Source of the DNA: Fratercula arctica
Lineage: Eukaryota; Chordata; Aves; Charadriiformes; Alcidae
DNA: 64,000 nt
NCBI GenBank assembly: GCA_947846985.1
Contig: CANTUZ010000006.1
Coordinates: forward strand, 47,535,207-47,599,206
Direction: 5' to 3'
The translations under genes and the position numbers were made by a program. The notes beneath the pieces were generated by a model that saw only the letters and a program-made list of their open reading frames with translations, searched no databases and was not told where the DNA came from. Of the stretch, positions 12,401-24,400 are shown piece by piece; within the stretch, counting starts at the first letter, position 1; every line of letters begins with the position of its first letter.

Positions 12401-15400
12401 ATCCTTAGCTAAAAATCCATGCCGTCATCCGTGATTCCTTTACAAAGCTTCACAGGAGTCTGTAAGGTCTAGGGCAGCTTGTCCCTCCCCAGCTCAGCCT
12501 GCCGTGTCCTTCTCACCGCCGCGTGGTGCGCTTGCCCTCTGCCACCTGCCACTTCTCTTTCTCTTACGTGTCTTAAACTGTCACGATTGGTTTTGTGCCT
12601 GTTTTTACAGCAAAATTATATTATTCAGGTCAGTTTGCACCATCATTCTAGATGGAAAATTATTGTGACCTTGCAGATTAAAAGCAATAATTAAAAAAAA
12701 GCACTTGACTGTAAAGCCCCTTTGCTATAATGTGTTGTAGCTACAGACTATAATACATTAGAGAGTGATTCCTCCGACTCTTCAGTTACAGGAATTTGCT
12801 TGGTTTTGGTTTTTCTAGGATAGCGTGTTTCACCCAAAGTACACTGGAGAGGAGCAAGCCTGTACTGTGAAGAATCTCAGACGAAGCACGCAGTATAAAT
12901 TCAGGGTAAAAATCTTTTTTCTCTCATCATTGCATACTATTTTCTGTGTTGGGCTTTTTTTTCTAGGCACTGTGGGGAACCTTTAGTACTACCTGCAAAA
13001 CCGAGCTATCAAACACGAATTTATTTTATAGTAAGACCTAATAGATTAAACCAAAGTTGTATTTTTACTTTTAGTACAGAAGATGCTCGTTCCTCAGCCT
13101 TTTTGAAGCAGGCATGGTTCTTGGTGCTGTGTACTGCCAGGTGCGGTCTTGTAGAAGTGTGGCTGAGAGCCTGAGGTGGCTGTAGTCACCTGCATGGCTC
13201 CCCAAAAACCTGATCCGTGATCGCAAACCTCACCTCACTTCTACACGATGGAGCGGACGCTGTGAGGAGCCCAGCAAGCACAGCTTCCTTCCCCAGCTCA
13301 GGGGCCCGATAGGCAGAAATTGAAGATTTCTGTCTCAAATGTACACGTGGCTGGCTTTGGAGCGTGGTTTTTTAGCAGGTGTTGGTATCTCCTGCTCTGT
13401 GGGTGCTCCTAAATACAGACCCCCCCCAAAAGAGATGCTCTGAAGTCTTTTTGCAGTTGGACAATTCAGACATCCAGCTCGCAGCTACTGAAACCATCAA
13501 GCACAAGGGGGGGAATTTAATTCATGCCAGACAACGCGTGCTTACAGAGGAGACATCCTGCTAACGCTTTTGATGAAATAAAGATTGATTAATTAAAGTG
13601 ACAATGGTAGTGTAATACGCGGTTGTAGAGGCCTTTGTTTGGTACCGAGTGAGAGTTTGGCACAGAAGAGCCAACGATGCCAAACACAACACAGCGAGGT
13701 GCAGAATCCCGTTCTCTGAAGTGTTTGACATGTCAGTGTAGAAGGGAATCACCAATGGCTGCTTCTAGTGAGGTTCCACAAAAAGCAGCGCTGGTGTATA
13801 CTATTTCATAATTTTGTCAGTGACCTGGAAGCAAACAAGGTTTTATTTTTATTCCTAGTGAGAGGATGGGGAACTCCAGGTTGGGGAAGCTGTGGCTCTG
13901 CAAAAGTGTTGAAGATCCTGCTTGAACAATCGATTTAATGTGACTTTTCAGTTCCTGCCGGGCCAGTGCAATCTGTAGCTGTATAAATAGGGGCACAAGA
14001 AGGACATGGGCCTGTTGGAGCGGGTCCAGAGGAGGCCACGAAGGTGATCAGAGGGCTGGAGCCCCTCTGCTGTGAGGACAGGCTGAGAGAGCTGGGGGGG
14101 TTCAGCCTGGAGAAGAGAAGGCTCCGGGGAGACCTTAGAGCCCCTTCCAGTCCCTAAAGGGGGCCTACAAGAAAGCTGGGGAGGGACTCTGGATCAGGGA
14201 GTGGAGTGATAGGACGAAGGGGAATGATTTTAAACTGAAAGAGGGGAGATTTAGATTGGATATTAGGAAGAAATTCTTGGCTGTGAGGGTGGTGAGCCCC
14301 TGGCCCAGGTTGCCCAGAGAAGCTGTGGCTGCCCCATCCCTGGAGGGGTTCAAGGCCAGGTTGGACGGGGCTTGGAGCAACCTGGTCTGGTGGGAGGTGT
14401 CCCTGCCCAGGGCAGGGGGGTGGGACTGGATGGTCTTTAAGGTCCCTTCCAACCCAAACCATTCTGTGATTCTATGGTTTATAAATGTTGCATTACATCT
14501 GTAGCTCACACTGATCCCCTAGAGCTGTTTACTGGGGTATTTGTCGAGCTCGTGCATCTGGTGTTCATGGCAAGATGTCTTAAATGGGAGGACAGTCAGA
14601 GAAGAACCAAGAGGTGATACACAGGAGTTGATACTGGCTTTAGTGACTTGTTTAAAGCAAGCGTATGCACTAGAGAACCTCAGATTACTTTTTTGGCCTT
14701 AAAAATTACAAATTGTTTTCCTCAGATGCCTGTGTTAGAAGAGAGGATAGAAATGACTGCTCCTGAGAATAACAGAGCTTCCCAAGTGGAAAAGTTCCTG
14801 CTAGCTTATATTTACAATTAGCAATTACAATACATATTTTATTACTCACTTCTCTGGCAGCAGATCTCTGTCCCAGAGACTAGCGTGAGGTAATACAGCT
14901 GTCAGCAGCCACGAAACATTGGACCATTTGGGGTTTCTTGCACGGTCCTGATCTGCTCAGTCTCCTGGCCAGGTCCTCACGTCTTCTCTCAGCTTAGAAA
15001 CCTTCTTCCCCAAGTAGCAGAAGGCTTTCTTGAGTGGAGACCAAGGATTTGGCTGAGAAAGTTTACTTTGTGCGCATCCCGCTCATTTCAGCGACTGCAG
15101 ATGATGCGTTTCTTGTTTCGCATGTCATGCTGCTTAAGCTTTTAATTGTGTGATTACTGATGCTCTGAATTAATTTGTTTGAAATAGCAGTTTGAAATAC
15201 CTCCAAAACAAAAATAGCATAGCTGTTGTCATTGTTTTCATCTTTTATGAGTAAATAACTGCAAGTTGCCAGGTGAATTTCTTTTTTTTAAAGGGAAAAA
15301 TGGCAGTGCTCTTATCTTAAACATGTCAGGATCTATTGCTAGTGGAGGGAGGGGAAGAGTCAGTGTGGTTTGTAAAGAAACAATCTAATATCTGTTAGAA

Positions 15401-18400
15401 TCCCCCACGCTTTGTTGGGATGTGATATTCTTTCCGGTCTAATGATATTTGTGCAATTACTAAAAGAAGTCTCATACAGAACTGTCAGGAAAAGCAGCTG
15501 GAGTGAACAACGCTAAACTTGTTGTGGTTTTGTTTCAGCTGTTTGCTTCTAACGTGGAAGGAAAGAGTTCTCCCAGCGAAGTGCTGGTCTGTACAACGAG
15601 CCCGGACAGGCCAGGACCCCCCACCAGACCCGTTATTAAGGGGCCAATAACATCTCACGGCTTTAGTGTGAAATGGGGTAAGCCGGTTCAGTTTGACATA
15701 GCAGAGCTTTTTTGGGGTCATAATAAACTCAAATCAAATTATGTAAATATGTATTAGAACTTAGATTATTTTTTTTTCACGCTGCTTCTCCGTCCAAAGT
15801 TGAACGTGTTTGGAGGGCTTGGCAGCTTTAATTTTTTAAAATATTTTAGAAGATGTGTGGAGGCACTCTACGTTTTCAGAATCAAAAATGTTGCTTGTCT
15901 TCATTGTCTAATTTGCACTCCAGTGCATCTTCAGGCTTTTCACCTTCCGTTTCCCGTCCATCATTCCAGCTGCTTCCTTTATCGATGGGGCGAGGCTCCG
16001 TGCTGCATCTCTTTCAATGCGTTTTTCCATGCATTTTGTCTGTAGCATCATTTGCCAGCTGCCTTATTCTGAGTCGTGCTGCAAACTAACGCCTGCTCCC
16101 CACTTCTGCTATAAATCCCCCGGTGTAGTTAGTGCGGGGGAGCTTGTGAAGGAGAAGGAGCGGAATCAGAATCAAGTTCCGGAATCTCAACGTTTCACTC
16201 CTAATCTTGATTTACTAACAACTTGCCTTATTTTTGCAGATCCTCCACAGGATAATGGTGGTTCAGAAATCCTAAAGTATCTATTAGAGATTTCTCAAGG
16301 AAGTCCGGAAGGTAAACTTGAAACAAGCTGTCTATTATGGCTACTATAAAGAAGTACTGACCCTTTGGGCTATTATTGTTATTATCATTAATGCACTAAT
16401 GCTGTACCTGTGATTGCAACCCAGTTACATACTTGCAGCTTTAAAACTTGCAGAGTTCCTGGGAGGGTTTGGGTTGGGTTTAGGTGAGTTTTTATTGTGT
16501 TTTCTTTTCAAAGTATGCTCTTTTTCTCTAATACTGGTGGAATTTTAGGTTATATGGCTGAACCCACTGTTTGATTTTATATTTTTAGTATGTTTTAGAA
16601 ATACTTATATTCGTAAGTGTATATATATTTGTATATGTGTCCGTGTATTTCTTTAAGCAGGAATAATATTCATAGCAATATTAACGACTTAGCTGAAATA
16701 TATCATTTGTGGAAGACCGCATTAAGGATTTCCTTTCCTCCTAGCCACTAGTAAACTTGTTGCATTATACTTCTCTAAACTCGGATACATCTTATTTTTT
16801 AGCAAATCAATGGGAAGTGGCATATAGCGGATCGGCTACAGAATATACCTGTACTCACTTGAAACCAGGCACTTTGTATAAACTCCGGGCATGCTGTATC
16901 AGCACTGGCGGACACAGTCAGGTAAGTGTTAAATAAGGACTATCGGGTTTATATTTTTCAAAGATTTATCTGCTATTTCTGCTTTCCAAAGAAGGTGGAT
17001 GTTTTTCCTGTGGCACAGTAAAGCTACACTGATTGCAGCTAATCTTATGTTGCAAGTGCTGAATTTTGGGAGACTTCTGTGTGTACCCGATAGGGCTTTT
17101 TCAGGCAAATTGTAATTTAATGAGATTTTGTTTCCTGAAAACCAGTCTGTAGGTATTTATACTTACGCTAGAGAAGACCATTGTGTTTATCTGCTCTGGC
17201 CCCTTGCTTGAGAAAGGCCACGGACTCTCATGTACATGAGCCTGTAGTGACCGAGGCCGGTGAGTGAAGGTGCAGTAGGAGTAGTTTGTTGTAACAATTA
17301 ATTACCTTTCATGTGGCTGAATTCTTTAAATTTTTGGGTTCCTTTTTCCAGCCACTGATTCTTGTCATTCCCTTCTTTGATTTCAGTACCTACACTTTTA
17401 CTTCTCCTACTTTGATTATTTTATTTTTTTTAAATAATTGAGTACTTTAGGCCTTGATATTATTTTAAAAACAAGACAAATGAAAATAGAAAGCCCTACA
17501 AAATTAGCCATCAGCGTTTCCTGTGCTACAGTTTTGGGTATGCTAATGAAAGAACTTTTAATTGCATTGGTAAGTAACATGCTTAATAGCATCTCCTATT
17601 CTTTATCATTTATTATTATTTTTATTAAGTGGTGGTTGTAGAAAACAATTTCTTGTGGCACTTTCTAGTCATGCCTCGCTTTGTGGGCAGTGATGGAGAG
17701 CTAACGTTAGCTCCTCTTCTCTTCCAGTGTTCTGAAAGTTTACCTGTCCGTACGCTGAGCGTTGCACCGGGTCACTGCCGGCCACCGAGAGTTTTGGGGA
17801 AGCCGAAGCACAAAGAAATCCAGCTGCAGTGGGGTAAGCCAGTGGAGCAGGGCGCTACCGAATGGCGTTTGTCTTCATTATTAGTTGCTAAACTGTGCTC
17901 CCCCCTCTCAGTGTTAGTTAGGACCTGTCTCCATCTCGGGACTAGAAGCTATCAGTTATATTAGAACACCCCCCCTTTTACCACAAAAACACCATGTGAT
18001 GCAGGATCTTTGTTATTCCTTTGCAGTACTGACTTAGCAGAAGCATTTGGTACTTCTGATATATAAGACTTCTCTCAGAAATTTGAGTTAGAACTTATTG
18101 AGCGTTTTGGCTGGCATTTAAAGCCCGATCCACAGTCTAGCACGCACAATCTGTTGGACACCTGTAATTTTGCAAAGGACGTGGCCTGTGGACATGACAC
18201 TAAACTGTCCAAAAATGCACTTTTTTCAGAATACAAGGTACATGCCAACATCCAACAGATTTTTTTCTTTACTACGATAATCTTGCAGCATCCAAAATTC
18301 TTTGTGGTGTCATTCATTAAGCTAAATTCTAGAGCAGTACCGTTTCTAACTGACAAATATATCTCAAAACCAGTATTGCATCCAAGATACCGTGTTGTTT

Positions 18401-21400
18401 CCTGGAAGACTGTACCTTACAGTGGAGCACTGCTTTACAGAACCCCAGATGGGTTGATTCTGTGGTACAGGCTTGTAAATACAGCATGTAAATATTATCA
18501 AATATATTGTTTTCATGGGGAAAAAGGTGCCCACAACAAAACAGATACAGACACAGACAATAAATTCAGTTTCCCAAAAAGCTGTTGTTCCCAGTGAAGC
18601 GCAGGGTTTCGATCAGAGATGCGGAATCTCATAAATATTGTCAGTGTGACTAATAACGTTGAAGGAGGGCAGTTGTTTGTACTTCTATGGGGTGTAATGA
18701 GGCTTTGCCAGAAATCCTGTGTATAAGTAGTAGCTTTGGAGAGTACATGACCCACCTCAGCCTGTGCCCACCGTAGCCAGCCACCGTGTGCCTCCTCATT
18801 TCTCTCTGCCTCAGAAAGAACGTATTCAGCCCTGGTCCCATTCTTTGTGCGGCTTCCTATACCTTTTCTCTCTCCTCCCTCACTGACCAATTTTTTTTTT
18901 TTTTTTTTTTGCACATAACACCACCTTTAATATTGGGGGAAATAAACCAAGAAGCTTTTTTTTCTTCCTCGGTAGAGGATGGTAGCTACTGTCTTCTGCT
19001 TAAAAAGTAGCCGGGCACCTCCTGGCATCAAACACAACTTCCCAGGTTGAAAGGTTATTGCCCTGGGGGAGCTGCTGCTCTGGCATGTGATGGTCTGACC
19101 TGGGGAAGGTTTAGGGCTAAGGGCAGTACCATTCTAACTGACAAATATATCTCAAAACCAGTGTAAAAATTCACCCTTGCATCCAAGGTACCACGTTGTT
19201 TCCTGGAAGACTGTACCTTATGGTATTTATGTGCTTTATAAATGTCAGTTATGTACATGGGTGAGATATTGAAGGTAAGGCATCTATTGAAGAGGAAAAT
19301 CATAGAATGGTTTGGGCTGGAAGGGACCTTAAGGACCATCCAGTGCCACCCCCCTGCCCTGGGCAGGGACACCTCCCACCAGACCAGGGTGCTCCAAGCC
19401 CCGTCCAGCCTGGCCTTGAACCCCTCCAGGGATGGGGCAGCCACAGCTTCTCTGGGCAACCTGGGCCAGGGGCTCACCACCCTCACAGCAAAGAATTTCT
19501 TCCTGATATCTCATCTCAATCTCCCCTCTTTCAGTTTAAAACTGTTACACCTTGCCCTGTCGCTCCCCTCCCTGCTCAAGAGTCCCTCCCCATCTCTCCT
19601 GCAGCCCCTTTAGGGACTGGAAGGGGCTCTAAGGTCTCCCCGGAGCCTTCTCTTCTCCAGGCTGAATCATTGCTGATGGTGCATGGGGGTGTATATGTAC
19701 ACACACATATAGATATATTTCTGTGGTATGTGAAGCAAAAAAGTAATCTTCCTGGCATTTTTTCCTTACTTTATTAAAGAATTATATGATTTCTTTCTAG
19801 ATGTGCCTCCATCAGAAAGTGACTGTCCCGTCTCGGAGTACAGCGTGGAAATGACAGAATCCGAAGAAGTTGTTTCTGAAGTGTATCATGGGCCTGATCT
19901 GGAGTGCACCGTCGGCAACCTTCTTCCTGGAGCCACGTATCGGTTCCGAGTGCGAGCTTTGAACGATGGGGGGGTACGTGCTGCGGGCTGGGGAGCGCTC
20001 TGGCTTTGTCTCCATGGAGGTGGTGCTGTGCCCGGGACGGGCCCTTCTGCAGAGGGGTTGCGTTAGTGCCGGTGGTCGGAAAGGTGGAGTTGGGCAAAAG
20101 AAAACAAAGGGAGAAATGCTTAAAGGAACTTTGGAGGAAGAGCTTGCAGTTTTGAATCTAGTACTCTTCTTGAAAGGGGATTTCAGGGACTGAGATGATT
20201 CAACTGGCCAACATCAGCTGCACCAAAATGTGCAAAATCCCTGTTAAAAGTCCTACCTGCTTCCAAGGAGGAATCGCTTTATTCCCCTTCCACTGCATTC
20301 CTTCTTTTTGTTTTAAAACTATGCAAAAACAATTACTGAAATTTCACTCAGGTACTGATATATTTTGATGAAAGCTTGCATTCTTAATGATTTTTTTTGT
20401 TTAAATTTGAAAAAACCCCATGCTTTATAGATTTGATGATAATTTTTTTTTTTTATTATAAGATTTCCTTGGAAGATGTGCCTTCCCAAATACATCAGAA
20501 ATTCTATCTGATGTCCCAGAGATCTGCTGAAAGATCTTGTTGATTCAGTGAGCTTTGGGTTGCTTCTGCTTGCCCTTTTCCAAGGTTGTTTTTTTTTTTT
20601 TCTTTTTTTAATAAAGGCAGTCCCAGCAACAGTAGGTGAATATTGATGTGTTTTTTCCTGGGAAATCTTGATGACAAACATAACATGAAGGTTTAAAGTT
20701 ACTCATGGGGAGAAGTTCCCGTAAAACTTAACTCAGGTATTAGAAAAATACGCAAGTCTGTTAAACTGTTTTGTCTTTAAAATATCCACTATTTTATTTT
20801 TGTGAAAAATCAATTAAATACACATGGAGAGACTGGATTTGCTTGCTGGAATGAAAGCAGTTGCCTACACGGTAGCTTTGGGTATATGATACCTTGTCTT
20901 CCCCCCCTCCCCTCTTTTTTTTTCTTCTTTTTTTTGGCAAAACAGTGTTTTAAGTTGCAAAGCGCTTCTAGTCCCACCTTTGTTATGTGAGGGGGCCAGG
21001 TTTAGTTTCGTTCTTTTGGGGTTTTTTTTTTCCACCAGATGCATAGCGGGGAGGTGTTCTTCACCAGATGCAAACGCCTTTCTTCCTCCCGTTAGGTAAA
21101 GAAAACAGCAGAAGTCAATAAGTGAGACTGTTTGAAGTGTGCGTTCTTTGTCATTCAAACAAAGCGATCAGCGTTAGCCTTCCTCCATAGCACGGATACT
21201 GACACACGTCTGTTGAGAGGTTTTCTGGGCTTCTTAATTTCGGTGGCGTTCAGCCTTTGTAGTGGCTCACTTTTTTTTTTTTTTTTTTTTCATACTTGCT
21301 GGTATTGCATTCCAAAATAAGTAAATATCAGTGTTTTTCCTCTAATTGCTTCCAGCGAAGTTCCTTTGTTCTGGAGAATGATTTCTAATTAGCTTGGGGT

Positions 21401-24400
21401 TGTACTGAGCAAACTTCATTATCCCACTCAAGTGGCCTCAGAAAGGCGTTTTTCCCCCGTTATTGCTCTCCTGCCCTCGCGCTGCTGGCTGAAGCCGGTT
21501 TTCCAGACTCTTGAAATTTGTCTTGTCTTTTCCTAATGTGCATTTAAATTATTCTCCTACCGAGGGCTCGGAGGTTGTGTGAGCGGTTGGCTCAGCTGCC
21601 CCGGGAGCTAAGCCTGGCACGGCGTGTATGCAGCGTGCCCCGGCGTGTTGAACCCAGGCTGGGCTCCATCCCACACTTATAATTAACGCAGCAGGCATTT
21701 CATATCAAACAAGCTGGATTTGGACTCCAATATGTGCTTTAATGTTGCTGTGCTCCTCTTTATATCTGTGAGTTATGCCGGGCGGTGGCACAGACATGAA
21801 CACCTTAAGGTAAGGTAGAGGGACACAAACTGTTGCTCACTGACTCCGTTGCTGAGTGAACGTTCTCACTTTTGGGTAAATTGGAGGTGGTTTGTGCTTT
21901 CACGGGCACTCACGGCCACGCAGGAGGGCGTACGTGCCGTCTGCTCCTACCCGAGCTTACCTGGCATTTTAACTTTGCAATAATTAACGTGGTCTCGCAC
22001 GGAACTCTGATATTCGGTGCCGAGTGATGGAAGTCTTGTCTTTGAGACAGTTTATTGCATTGAAAAAGTTTGTGTGCTGTTCTTGGAAAGCCTTTGAGGA
22101 ACACGAGGCGGGTGGAGGCTTATATATTAACACCCAGACACCTTGTTCCCCTCTAGTACGGGCCGTATTCGGAAGCTACAGAAGTGACCACCGCAGCGGG
22201 ACCGCCCGGGCAGTGCAGAGCACCTTCCCTCTCCTTCCTCTCCGACACGCGGGTGCTTGTGAGCTGGGAGGTAAGTCAGCTGTCCCCACCGTTTCATTTC
22301 CATCTTAACTCTTACCCAAACTAACATGGTCACCGCAAAACTCGAAAGCCAGCTTGAGAGCTCTTCACTGCTTTAGAATTACTTCTTGTTGTGCAAGAAA
22401 ACCGCCTGTGGAAAGTCTTCTGTTGCAGAAAAATCATCTTCTCTACTTTGCTCTTTAAAGAATTGCATAAAGTTGACCGTGGGTCACCCGGACCAGGATT
22501 CAGACGCGAGACCTCCTACGCTGGCGTCGGATGACAGAGCGCTGCTCGCTCAGAAGTGCTCTCCGCAGGCTTTTAGTGTGTTAGAGCGTCCTGGGGTAGA
22601 ATCGTGAAGGCAAATATTTGATTTTTGGCTGAAGCTGGAGTCTCTGATATGAAATAACCTCTACACAACTGCTTACAACATCGGGTTTTTTTCCCCTCAA
22701 AAATTGTTTGTCTCTTCCCCAAATATTTAGTTTTATTTTCGTTTCTGTGCGTTCCTTCTCCTTCCTCTGGGATCTTAGACATTGGACTCTCAAAACAATT
22801 CTTAGCTGAGATGCTGATTGGTGTTAGAAGAAGAAAAAAAAATTACATAATTAAGGCAGAAAGGAAAGGATGTCATAAATAAGGTGGTGATATGGAGCGG
22901 TGGGGCTGTAATTCTGCCACGGACTTTCTTTGAAAACCTCGCGGCCGTTCCAGCCCTGCATCTGTCGGCTCCCCCCACGAAGGGATGTCCCTGTTGAGAA
23001 AGACGTTATTAATGTTCACAAGGTGCTCACATTGATTGTGCTGGCAACAGATCTAGATAACAAACATAATCTGAGTTTAATTTTGTAATGGAACAGGTGG
23101 GTTTGGTGCAGTTCAGGGATATTTGTTAATATTTCTTGCAGCATTTTGGGATGCTAAGCTAGAAGTCACGCTTAACTTTTTAATGTTGGCTTTTAAATGA
23201 GTGTATGGACAGGCATTTGCTCTCCCCAACCAAGAGTGAATACAGCAGTGTTTCTGGTAGGCCCTGTATTTATAGGCAGGATATATTTGTTTATTCTAAC
23301 TAAAAAATGAAGCCGTGGAAGGAGTAACGTGGCTTGCAGTGGTTATGTTTTCTTAAAGACGCTTATCGTTTTTTAGCTGATAAAAATATGAAGGAAAACC
23401 AGCAGAGGACTGTGGAGTTTTTTTGCCTGTAGAGCACACCGTGGTGCCTACCATGCCATTTTCACACGTTGTTTGCTAACTTTGGCTTAGCGGTTCTGAA
23501 TGCTGCTACGAAAGCTGAGGGGCGGAGCTGGAGGAGCCGGCGCGGGGAGGTGGGTCGCTGGCGTGCAGTGATGCTCTGCATCCCTTTACTGGGAGTTACA
23601 CCTTGCGCGCTGTGGTCACAAAGTCTTTGCCGTATCCTAGACCGCACTTCTGCACGTAGAGCAGCGATTCCCCGGGCTGCTTTGGTCCACACAGAACAGC
23701 TCTAGGTAGTTCTGGGAAAAACACAAAATATTTTGGTTTGGGAACCGTGCCGTTACGCTCTGCCCCAGCAAATTCAGGTATTTATTTGGTGTTCCCCCAG
23801 ACTTCAGGATGATAAGCACCTTCAGGATGATAAGCACCTGGAGCCCCTCTGCTGTGAGGACAGGCTGAGAGAGCTGGGGGGGTTCAGCCTGGAGAAGAGA
23901 AGGCTCCGGGGAGACCTTAGAGCCCCTTCCAGTCCCTAAAGGGGCTCCAGGAGAGATGGGGAGGGACTTTTTACAAGGGCTTGTAGTGATAGGATGAGAG
24001 GAAACGATTTTAAACTGAAAGAGGGGAGATTTAGATTAGACATTAGGAAGAAATTCTTCACTCTGAGGGTGGTGAGCCCCTGGCCCAGGTTGCCCAGAGA
24101 AGCTGTGGCTGCCCCATCCCTGGAGGGGTTCAAGGCCAGGTTGGACGGGGCTTGGAGCAACCTGGTCTGGTGGGAGGTGTCCCTGCCCAGGGCAGGGGGG
24201 AGGGACTGGATGGTCCCTAAGGTCCCTCCCAACCCAAACCATTCCATGATTCCATAAAGGATTGCTGAGGACATATGGATCCCATAGGAGTCCTTTTGCA
24301 GACGTTAACATACCCAGGGCCGCACTCCCATGTCCCATACAGGGACCATTAGCTTGATGGGTGACTTTCACTGAAAACCTCGGATGAGCTCCTCACTCGT

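Larger units (their letters stand above)
12245..15538 (+). other. FNDC3B: Introns W2-W3 and W3-W4
   Basis: Apart from exon W3 (12819-12905), this is non-coding. The W2-W3 intron is 574 bases with no repeat I recognise. The W3-W4 intron is 2633 bases and contains a sense CR1 3' end at 13996-14476. The remainder shows nothing I can name. Confidence 0.85.
15678..17727 (+). other. FNDC3B: Introns W4-W5, W5-W6 and W6-W7
   Basis: Three short introns (562, 491 and 806 bases) flank exons W5 and W6. They are AT-rich with no CR1 or tandem repeat visible. This is the densest coding part of the window. Confidence 0.85.
17834..19800 (+). other. FNDC3B: Intron W7-W8
   Basis: The 1967-base intron contains a dispersed duplication (18334-18420 and 19123-19220), a T-run at 18891-18910, and an antisense CR1 at 19298-19666, about 135 bases upstream of the W8 acceptor. 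Confidence 0.85.

Noticed and set aside
19242..19777. Long overlapping frames on both strands (123 to 156 codons)
   Set aside because: They lie over the antisense CR1 at 19298-19666, which lacks stops by composition.
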